IMG/VR virus record: IMGVR_UViG_3300020118_000165 | Span: 1 to 64,000 of that record | DNA length: 64,000 nucleotides | From: a virus | Direction: 5' to 3' (one strand) | Shown: positions 54,441-61,128 of the stretch, piece by piece | How the letters are laid out: the number at the start of each line of letters is the position of its first letter | Numbering within the stretch: position 1 is the first letter of the stretch | Notes under the pieces: model-generated | The model's input: only the letters and a program-made list of their open reading frames with translations | What the model was told of the DNA's origin: nothing | Databases searched by the model: none | Program-made: the position numbers and the translations under genes

Positions 54441-54748
54441 TGTTTGATCCCCAAAAAACGCTTAAAGAACTGTACGACGAAAAGATCATCAGCGGCATGA
54501 TATATAATAGTTTGTCGTTTGCCGACATTAATACAGTAGGAGATATTATCGCTCGTTCAGACAAAGACCTTCTGAAAAACTATGGGTTCGGTCGAACGGG
54601 TCTTAGGGAGGTGCGGCGCTTATTTGGAGCGTCAACTCACAAGGTCGACCACATTCAAAAGTGGCGGAGCGCCGTCATTGCCGGACACACTCTTTTAGGC
54701 TTTGACGAGTGGTGGGCAGAAAATGGAGCCGCCGTTATGAAAAAATAG
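54437..54748 (+). CDS. RNA polymerase alpha-CTD-like protein
   Basis: 103 residues from ATG 54437 (ATGATG overlaps the RecT stop). The core LKELYDEKIISGMIYNSLSF, TVGDIIARSDKDLLKNYGF, GRTGLREVRRLFG is the helix-hairpin-helix of bacterial RNA polymerase alpha C-terminal domain. It may redirect host transcription or act as an anti-activator. Last gene of the rightward operon. Confidence 0.82.
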   Translation: MMFDPQKTLKELYDEKIISGMIYNSLSFADINTVGDIIARSDKDLLKNYGFGRTGLREVRRLFGASTHKVDHIQKWRSAVIAGHTLLGFDEWWAENGAAVMKK

Positions 54749-54753
54749 CGCGC

Positions 54754-54817
54754 CGCGCTGACGATCCCACCTATCCCCAGGGAGGAACCGGGAAGGTGGG
54801 TTGCGTTGCGCAGCGCG
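54754..54817. other. Structured RNA or bidirectional terminator-like element
   Basis: Outer stem CGCGCTG (54754-54760) with CAGCGCG (54811-54817); inner stem CCCACCT (54766-54772) with AGGTGGG (54794-54800). No T-tract. Located between the alpha-CTD-like gene and the opposite operon, it could end both or be a stable RNA. Confidence 0.55.
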
Positions 54818-54876
54818 CCCGGAACGAGGTTGCTTAGGCCTCGCGCCGTTTCGGTATAAACAGAGCGGAGGACAAT

Positions 54877-54960
54877 ATGGAAAATATGAATATGAAACCA
54901 GACGTAGGGTCACGCTGGCAAAGCGACGAAATTCGTACGGTTGTACAAAACAATCCCTTA
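54877..54960 (+). pseudogene. Start of a truncated rightward gene
   Basis: A strong CGGAGGACAAT site precedes ATG 54877, reading MENMNMKPDVGSRWQSDEIR and onward. After about 27 codons the frame runs antisense into the leftward gene at 54958. It looks like the head of a gene cut at the operon junction. Confidence 0.45.
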
Positions 54961-55368
54961 CTTTTCCTCGCCCTTCGAGGGGACGACGGCGAACTTGAGG
55001 GGCGGGAGTTCCACCGTGATCGGCCACGCCCCGTAGAACGGGAAGCACTCGAACACCAGCGTCGATTTGTACGTCGCCTCGCCCCACGGCATGTTGAGCG
55101 GCACCTGCCAGTCCCGGCTCGTGTTGAGCTCATACCTGGGGAACCCGAGGTCAATCGTCGGCATATTGTGCGAGAAGCCGACCGGGGCCAGGGAATCAAT
55201 GAATTCGGCGGTGATGCGCACGTTCACGCAGTCCGGCCGCAGCCATTTAACCTGGCGCTCGACCGTGAATACGCCGCCGCGCGTAACCTGCGGGGTCGTG
55301 GTCTCGCTCTGCAAGACCTTGATCGGCGTCATGCGGCCCAGGAAAGCGAGCGCGACGCAGATCCCCAC
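54958..55368 (-). CDS. Membrane-anchored protein
   Basis: About 136 residues with a hydrophobic N-terminus (VGICVALAFLGRM) and a soluble beta-type domain with VKWLRPDCVNVRIT and YELNTSRDWQVPLNMPW. Start uncertain: GTG 55368 is proposed, but the frame stays open upstream to an ATG at 55518. Last gene of the leftward lysis/glycan operon. Confidence 0.5.
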   Translation of the reverse strand: MGICVALAFLGRMTPIKVLQSETTTPQVTRGGVFTVERQVKWLRPDCVNVRITAEFIDSLAPVGFSHNMPTIDLGFPRYELNTSRDWQVPLNMPWGEATYKSTLVFECFPFYGAWPITVELPPLKFAVVPSKGEEK

Positions 55369-55402
55369 CGACAAAGACGTTACGAGCGGACCGTAGCGGC
55401 GG

Positions 55403-55609
55403 CTAGCTGTGCCACCAGGCTTTGACGATGGAGGAGATGGCCGCCGCGATCGGGACTGCTGCGCCGATGTAGCGGACGTATTTGCGGACGCTTTCCCAGA
55501 AAGCGTGCCTTTTCTCATCTAATGCACTCCCGTAGCGCCATTGCTGCGCCTCTTTCGAGGTCGCGCGCCGACGCGGCATCTTCGCGACTTCGTCATCGTA
55601 TTTGCTCAT
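55403..55609 (-). CDS. Small membrane protein
   Basis: 68 residues (MSKYDDEVAKMPRRRATSKE) with one membrane helix at the end (YIGAAVPIAAAISSIVKAWW). Possible holin or spanin-associated. Unrecognised. Confidence 0.62.
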   Translation of the reverse strand: MSKYDDEVAKMPRRRATSKEAQQWRYGSALDEKRHAFWESVRKYVRYIGAAVPIAAAISSIVKAWWHS

Positions 55610-55635
55610 CTAAGTGCGTTCCCAACACCTTAAAT

Positions 55636-56106
55636 CTAGTGTTTTAGGATGCTTATTATCAAAGCGCCGATCGACCCGACCGCCGATAACCCCACGAACG
55701 CGCCAGCCACCACGGCGCCGACTCCGCTGATCCCCTGTGATTTCCCAGCGATCGCCGATTCAAGTTTGGTCAGGCGCGTCTCTAGTGAGGATAGCTTTTC
55801 GCTGAGAGCGATATGCTGGGCGCCATACTCCGCGCGCGGCAGCAGAGTCGCCGTCTGGTCCTGCATTGCGCCGCGAAGCTCGTTCAGCCCGTCGAAGCGC
55901 TTGTCGGCGGCGATCTCGGCCTTGGATATGGCCTTCTCGGCCGAGATCATTGCTGTCGACACGCTCTTCTCGGCCGACAGGAACCGCTCTTTATTGCGGT
56001 CCTCTCGCTCTGCGGCTTCTTTCTTCACCGCATCGATTGCGCTGGTCAGATACCTTTCTAGAGTATCCAGCGTCCACCCATGCGGGCTGCACTTGGTGGC
56101 GGTCAC
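55636..56106 (-). CDS. Coiled-coil, C-terminal membrane protein near endolysin
   Basis: 156 residues. Long helix (LTSAIDAVKKEAAEREDRNK, EKAISKAEIAADKRFDGLNE), then a C-terminal membrane helix (GVGAVVAGAFVGLSAVGSIG). Such proteins are common next to phage endolysins and may be holin-like or connect to the envelope. Confidence 0.7.
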   Translation of the reverse strand: MTATKCSPHGWTLDTLERYLTSAIDAVKKEAAEREDRNKERFLSAEKSVSTAMISAEKAISKAEIAADKRFDGLNELRGAMQDQTATLLPRAEYGAQHIALSEKLSSLETRLTKLESAIAGKSQGISGVGAVVAGAFVGLSAVGSIGALIISILKH

Positions 56107-56130
56107 AGCTTCGCCCCCGGGCGCGCATCA

Positions 56131-56478
56131 TCATGTCGGCTGGGGAGCTGCGGCCGGCTCTGCCGCCCCGCCCGGCGCGGCGGCCTGCGCGTGGCTCGAT
56201 ATCTGCTGCAGGTGGGTGGAGAGCACCGTCGCGATCGCCTGCGGGTCGTGCCCCGCGCTCTGCAGCGCCTGCCCCATCTTCAAGAGCCCCTGGATGATGG
56301 GGATGAAGGGGACGATCACCGCCAGCGGCGGGAACACCGTCGCCAGGATCGGAAGGAGGCTGACGAAGGCCGAGATGCCGCCCTCCGCCTCCGCCAGGTT
56401 GATCTGCGGCAGCTGGAACGGCTGGCCGGGAACGAAGGTCGGCGGATGAGCGGGCTGCTCGGTCATGTTCGCGGGCAT
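56131..56478 (-). CDS. Hydrophobic protein in lysis region
   Basis: 115 residues from ATG 56478 (AGGAGG upstream). A central hydrophobic segment (ISAFVSLLPILATVFPPLAV and IVPFIPIIQGLL) with Pro-rich ends. Possibly holin-like. Unknown. Confidence 0.6.
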   Translation of the reverse strand: MPANMTEQPAHPPTFVPGQPFQLPQINLAEAEGGISAFVSLLPILATVFPPLAVIVPFIPIIQGLLKMGQALQSAGHDPQAIATVLSTHLQQISSHAQAAAPGGAAEPAAAPQPT

Positions 56479-56492
56479 AAAAGCCTCCTGTT

Positions 56493-56738
56493 CTACTTCG
56501 GCGGGAGCGACTGCGGCGTCACGGAGCTCGTGCCGAAAGTCCGGAACAAGATCGTCGCGACCTGGGTAACTGCCTGGATGACAAACACAATCGTCGTCTG
56601 AGTACTTGCATCCAAATTCATCTTGCCTCCTGAGAACAACGCTAGTGCTGAGGCCGCTATGCCAACGACCTGGGTCCAGTTGATTTTGGATTGGAAAGGG
56701 CTGATGACTGGAACATTAGCTGTTGTTGGCGTCGGCAT
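56493..56738 (-). CDS. Holin-like C-terminal module with its own start
   Basis: In frame with the endolysin but with its own GGAGGAAACC site before ATG 56738. 81 residues (MPTPTTANVPVISPFQSKIN) with two hydrophobic segments (WTQVVGIAASALALFSGG, TTIVFVIQAVTQVATILF). It resembles small holins by layout. Either a separate protein or the C-terminal end of the endolysin. Confidence 0.55.
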   Translation of the reverse strand: MPTPTTANVPVISPFQSKINWTQVVGIAASALALFSGGKMNLDASTQTTIVFVIQAVTQVATILFRTFGTSSVTPQSLPPK

Positions 56739-57998
56739 GGTTTCCTCCGTTGGTTTCTGGCTAGACGAGACGATTGCCACGTCCACTCTTCCCTTGCCAT
56801 CAATGCCGATGACCCGGGCCGCAGCTGGCGTCAAGTCGATGCCAGCCCCATTCGTTCGTGGATCAGACTCCGCGCGCGGGCGAGTCTTGGTTTCCCACCA
56901 GGGATCGGCCGGCCACCCGGGGCGACCGTCGTACCAAGGGCCAACGTCCACGGGCGGGACCGCGATAATCCCCTTTGGCCCCCGGACGTAGACGTGCGGC
57001 CTGTCCCCCTTGAAGTGGAATGGCAGGGCGCAACCCATCTCGGCGTCGGTGATCTCGTGCTCGTCGTAGGCCGATTTATTTGGGTCTGCGGCGCCGCCGA
57101 ACACCGTGGCGGTGATCCCGGTAATCCATTGCAGCGCCGGTTCCGCTGGCCTGGGGAGCTGAAGTGTGGGCTGTGACGTGGGGAGCGTCTGGGTCTCTGT
57201 CCCCGAGCGCACGACCGGCGGAGCAGGGAGCATCCGCTCAAAGTCAGCTATCCGCTTCTGCACGTCCTGGACAATTCCCTGCTTCAGCGTCTCGATGTCC
57301 TGAAGGATGCCGGTCTCTTTCAACAGGAACTGTCTGATCCGGTCCAGGACGTCGCCGTCGGCGGCCGTCGGGGGAATCACGGTGACTTGTGTCGGGGGCT
57401 GGACGGTCACTTCCGGCAAGGAGATCGGCTGCTGCTGCGGCACTGGCGCGTCCGCGTGCGCGTTGTAGGTCGCCTGGAAGTGCATGGCGTCCTTGGTGCC
57501 GTTGAAATCCCCGCCCCAGCACCAGCCCTCCGCCAGACACGCGTCGATGAACCAGCGCGGCAGCATCTCGCCATTGTCGGCCCACGCCCGCCCGTTGGGG
57601 TTCTCGTCCGGCGCTATGTCGAAGGCGGCGCCGTAGGCGTGCAGCGACAACGAGGAGGGCGAGTTGACGTTGGCGCGGTAGTTGTAGGACCCCCCCCACT
57701 CCGAGAGGTGGGCCTTGTCGATCGCGGCTTGGTCGTGCCCCACATAGTCCCACACCGCCTGCAGGATGCGCTCGAGCGATTCGGCGCACTTCTTGTTGAT
57801 ACGGATCTTGGTGACTTGCTGGCCCCCGTCCCGCATTACCCACGGCGGCGTCACGTAGACGAGGTTCTCGTTCTCCCAGGCTGGGCTGGCACCGCCGTTA
57901 CCACGCGGGTTGCCGTAGAACGCGTCGAGGTCGCCGGCCTTGCCCTCGTGCGGCCAGTCGCGCAGAGCGAGCGTGGGGAACGGATACTTAGCGGACAT
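56493..57998 (-). CDS. M15 endolysin fused to barrel domain and holin-like end
   Basis: 501 residues. The N-terminal domain is an M15-type peptidase: His120, Asp127 (SLHAYGAAFDIAP) and His173 (AMHFQ) are the zinc ligands. A second domain about 290-410 has GGAADPNKSAYDEHEITDAE and VDVGPWYDGR, like RlpA-type barrels. The C-terminal 81 residues are membrane-type (see separate entry). It cleaves peptidoglycan cross-links. If a base is missing near 56790, endolysin and holin would be two genes. Confidence 0.85.
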   Translation of the reverse strand: MSAKYPFPTLALRDWPHEGKAGDLDAFYGNPRGNGGASPAWENENLVYVTPPWVMRDGGQQVTKIRINKKCAESLERILQAVWDYVGHDQAAIDKAHLSEWGGSYNYRANVNSPSSLSLHAYGAAFDIAPDENPNGRAWADNGEMLPRWFIDACLAEGWCWGGDFNGTKDAMHFQATYNAHADAPVPQQQPISLPEVTVQPPTQVTVIPPTAADGDVLDRIRQFLLKETGILQDIETLKQGIVQDVQKRIADFERMLPAPPVVRSGTETQTLPTSQPTLQLPRPAEPALQWITGITATVFGGAADPNKSAYDEHEITDAEMGCALPFHFKGDRPHVYVRGPKGIIAVPPVDVGPWYDGRPGWPADPWWETKTRPRAESDPRTNGAGIDLTPAAARVIGIDGKGRVDVAIVSSSQKPTEETMPTPTTANVPVISPFQSKINWTQVVGIAASALALFSGGKMNLDASTQTTIVFVIQAVTQVATILFRTFGTSSVTPQSLPPK

Positions 57999-58646
57999 CT
58001 ACGTCACCGCCTTCTGCAACGCTGCCTTGTAGTACGCCATCCGGTGAAATGCAAAAATTCCGAGAGGGTCGCCAGGCAGCGGCGCCCCGGCCACGAAGGT
58101 CAGCTGCTCCGGGTGCACGTACTCCTCGGGCGGGAAGCTGAACGGCAACCCGGTGACGATGTCGTGGTGCGCCGTGTCCCCATTTCGGTAGCTCGCCGCC
58201 GGCACGCTGGCGATGATCCTCGCGAGCGGCGAGAACCCCGGCTTCGGCGATCCGAAGCACACCCGCCGCGCCGGCTTGATCCCGTCGAGCAGCATCAGCC
58301 CACACAAGATCGACGCCCGCGCCGCGCCTAGCGAGTGGCCGGTGACGACCGGAGGAAAATCCATCAGCTGCGGCTTTATCTCGCTCCAGGCGTGCTCCAT
58401 GCCCAACAGGAAACCCGGGTGCACGGGCCCGAGCGCGTGGTGCGTGAACGGCGACGCGAGCGCGATGAGGTCGCGTATCCAGTCCGCGACCGTGTGCGAC
58501 CCGCGCAGGACGATGACGTCGCCGTCGCTGCTGCGCTCGATGGCCCAGCAGATGCCGTCGTCCTCGCCGGCGTCGAACACGGCGAAGTCGCGGTTGTCTT
58601 CATAGATAGCCTCGCACAGAATGGCGCACTGCGTGTCGGAGATCAT
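57999..58646 (-). CDS. Lipase (class 3-like)
   Basis: 215 residues with GHSLGAA (Ser105) and RRVCFGSPKPGFSPLAR. The alpha/beta-hydrolase shape is of class 3 lipases, with Asp and His expected later (HHDIV segment near 160). It may attack host outer-membrane lipids during lysis or entry. No signal peptide. Located between endolysin and methyltransferases, one base from the endolysin. Confidence 0.82.
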   Translation of the reverse strand: MISDTQCAILCEAIYEDNRDFAVFDAGEDDGICWAIERSSDGDVIVLRGSHTVADWIRDLIALASPFTHHALGPVHPGFLLGMEHAWSEIKPQLMDFPPVVTGHSLGAARASILCGLMLLDGIKPARRVCFGSPKPGFSPLARIIASVPAASYRNGDTAHHDIVTGLPFSFPPEEYVHPEQLTFVAGAPLPGDPLGIFAFHRMAYYKAALQKAVT

Positions 58647-58658
58647 GGCACCCCTACT

Positions 58659-59780
58659 TTAAGCGGCGTCCTGCCGCCTCCTCTTTGGCAATAGGAACTC
58701 CACGTCTGGCCGGCCGAGCAGGTCGGCCGTGTTACCCGAGAAGCTGCGGACGTACTTGATCAGCTGCTCCCGGTGCCTCAGCCACGCGCGCCAGAACGCG
58801 GCGCAGGCGTTCCACCGCTGGTGGCGGATGAAGTGCTGGGCTTCGACCTTCATGGGCACCCCGCACAGCAATACCCGGCCGTGGTGCAGTTCCTGGAACG
58901 CGATCTTCGCCGCGAACAGCCCGGATGAGCCGCCCCAATGGTCGGTCAAGAAATTGGTCACCACCCCGCGCTGCGTCCGGTGTGACCATACTTGGTCAGG
59001 CTCTGGGTACCCCGCGCTTCGTCGCTTGCTGAGCCAGCCCGGTATCTTGTCAGGGTGCAGCGACACTGCGACGCATTTCTCCGCGAACTGGGCGATCATG
59101 TCGTTGACGACGAAGAACTCCGGCGCGACGCCGGCGATTCGGCAAAGCTCCCGCGCTTGCTCGACCTCCTGCCAGACGCTCTCTGACCCGCCGACGACGA
59201 CGGCGACTCGCTCTCCCGCAGGCACCGGAGCAGGCGCAGCAGCCCCTCGTTCAGCGGCGTCCGCCGTGGCCTCAAAGACGATCGACTCGATCTCATTATA
59301 TTTTTCCCCGATGACCCGGTGGTGACCCTCCACGTTCTGTAGTTCAGGTCGCTCCGACTGGTGGACGCGGCATTCCCGTACTTCGCCGAAGCCGCAGAAC
59401 GGCAGGGTGGCCGCCATGAGCGACGCGGTCCACGCCGTCTTGTGGCCATGGCGGTTGAGTATCGCGTCCACCGCGCCGCGCCTGTCAGGCGAGCATCCCC
59501 ACTTGGCGGCGAGCTTGTGGTAGTCCGCATCCTCGCACTTCGCCACCTTCTCGACCGAAGGCACCACGACGCGGAGCACTCCGCCAGGCGTGAGGACGCG
59601 CGAGCACTCCCGGAAGAACTCGATCGCCGCGTAGTAGTCCACGTGCTCGACGCAGTGCTCTATGAAGATGAAGTCGGCGCTGCCGCCTGGCCACGGCAGG
59701 CGCTTGGAGATGTCCACGTCGGCGTCGTGGTTCTCCCATCCCGGGAGCTTGTTCGTGCCGCATCCGAGATTTAGCCGCAT
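58659..59780 (-). CDS. Methyltransferase plus second Rossmann-like domain
   Basis: 373 residues. The N-terminal 190 is a type 11 SAM methyltransferase (MRLNLGCGTNKLPGWENHD, FIFIEHCVEHVDYYAAI, PGGVLRVVVPS). The second part has VAVVVGGSESVWQEVEQARE and DHWGGSSGLFAAKIA, style of MptE-like proteins. The methylase part is paralogous to the C-terminus of the protein at 61116-63470. Glycan-related target likely. Confidence 0.8.
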   Translation of the reverse strand: MRLNLGCGTNKLPGWENHDADVDISKRLPWPGGSADFIFIEHCVEHVDYYAAIEFFRECSRVLTPGGVLRVVVPSVEKVAKCEDADYHKLAAKWGCSPDRRGAVDAILNRHGHKTAWTASLMAATLPFCGFGEVRECRVHQSERPELQNVEGHHRVIGEKYNEIESIVFEATADAAERGAAAPAPVPAGERVAVVVGGSESVWQEVEQARELCRIAGVAPEFFVVNDMIAQFAEKCVAVSLHPDKIPGWLSKRRSAGYPEPDQVWSHRTQRGVVTNFLTDHWGGSSGLFAAKIAFQELHHGRVLLCGVPMKVEAQHFIRHQRWNACAAFWRAWLRHREQLIKYVRSFSGNTADLLGRPDVEFLLPKRRRQDAA

Positions 59781-60439
59781 CCGACGAGTCTCTCGCGCAG
59801 ATCGTTGCGGGCGAAGATCATGTTGTTGACGGCCCAGGAATGGAGGAAATAGCCACTGGCCGTGAGCAGTCCCCGCAGGTCTCCGCTCGCGTCCCGGTCA
59901 GCAGTGAACGCCTCGGCGCACACGATCTTCGGAGTCGAGTCCGCTGCCCAATCGACGCTCGCCAGTATCTCCATGTCCAAGCCCTCAGCATCAACCGTCA
60001 GCAGGTCGGGAAACTTGCCGTTCACGATCTCACGGACAGTCAGGATCGGCACCTCGATCTCCGAGGTAACGCAGTGCTTGGCGGCGAGGGAATGGTCGAA
60101 CGAGCTAAGCCCAGGTGCCAGCGTGCGGTATAGGCGCATCATCCCAGGCTTCGCACCGACGCCCGCGCATATATTATCGTCCTCCGGCCGATGCCGGCGG
60201 AACTCCTCCATCAAGTCCGGGTTCGGCTCCACGTTGATTCCCCTACCTCCGCGCTCGTACATCAGCGCCGTGTTGCTCAGGTGGTAGGGATGATGCGCGC
60301 CGATATCCAGCCACGACGGCTTGTAGATTTTAAGCTGGTGGAACATGGCGAGCATGATGAGGTCGTCGCCGTGCTGCGCGTAGGTCTTTCCGCCGAAAAC
60401 TTGGTCGGCGTGGTCAGACCATGGCAGGTCGTAGTTCAA
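59771..60439 (-). CDS. FkbM-family methyltransferase
   Basis: 222 residues with the FkbM pattern: YAQHGDDLIMLAMFHQLK, WLDIGAHHPYHLSNTALMYE, GINVEPNPDLMEEFRRHRP, then PDLLTVDAEGLDMEIL. The family methylates sugars or acyl parts of glycans. Overlaps both neighbours (10 and 4 bases). Confidence 0.87.
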   Translation of the reverse strand: MNYDLPWSDHADQVFGGKTYAQHGDDLIMLAMFHQLKIYKPSWLDIGAHHPYHLSNTALMYERGGRGINVEPNPDLMEEFRRHRPEDDNICAGVGAKPGMMRLYRTLAPGLSSFDHSLAAKHCVTSEIEVPILTVREIVNGKFPDLLTVDAEGLDMEILASVDWAADSTPKIVCAEAFTADRDASGDLRGLLTASGYFLHSWAVNNMIFARNDLRERLVGCG

Positions 60440-61128
60440 GCGATAGTCCCCATCCAGGCGTCATAGATTGACATATCTGACCAGCAATGCGTTATCCAGT
60501 CGAGGTTGCGACCGGCGACGTTCTCCGACGTAAGCTCGCGGCGGTCGTTGCGGAACGCCTTCCAGGGCATCATGCGCAGGTGGCCCTGAAGTAGATTGAA
60601 CAGGACGCTCTCGCTCGTGACCGGATACTTCTTCAGCGTCGGCCAGTCATACCGGCCTATCAGGTCGCTGTCTCGCACGTACCCGACGCGGAGGAACATC
60701 AACCCAGTCTCGATCCAGCGCGGCTCGCGGCCGTTCTTCATCCCGTCGATGTAAGCAGACTGCGCGTCTATGCCGTCGCGCGCCATCTGCTCGCAAATCT
60801 CCATGACCGGGAGGCGACATAGGCTGTCCGATTCTATGTGGACCACGTAGTCGTATCCCTCGTTGATCGCGTATTGCAGGCCAGTCGTGAACGCTCTGCC
60901 CCATCCGTCGCGGCCGCCCTTGACCGCGCTGCCGATGTCGTCGGGGAAGGTCAAATAGCCAACTTCCGCAGGGATCACGCGCCCTACCGGCCACTTCGAC
61001 CCGCCGCCGTCCACCAGCAGGAAGTCGCAGTCCGGATTGAGCCTGCGGTGCAGCGCGATCCACCGCTTGAGCAGGTCCTCGCGGTGCTGGTCGGAAATCC
61101 ATAGAGTACCAAATATCAGGACGCGCAC
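60436..61128 (-). CDS. GT-A-like glycosyltransferase
   Basis: 230 residues from GTG 61128. VLIFGTLWISDQHREDLLKR, DCDFLLVDGGGS, KGGRDGWGRAFTTGLQYAIN and VHIESDSLCRLP are nearly repeated in the middle domain of the 784-residue neighbour. The fold is glycosyltransferase-A type; ESDS may be the metal-binding region. Sugar acceptor unknown. Confidence 0.75.
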   Translation of the reverse strand: MRVLIFGTLWISDQHREDLLKRWIALHRRLNPDCDFLLVDGGGSKWPVGRVIPAEVGYLTFPDDIGSAVKGGRDGWGRAFTTGLQYAINEGYDYVVHIESDSLCRLPVMEICEQMARDGIDAQSAYIDGMKNGREPRWIETGLMFLRVGYVRDSDLIGRYDWPTLKKYPVTSESVLFNLLQGHLRMMPWKAFRNDRRELTSENVAGRNLDWITHCWSDMSIYDAWMGTIA

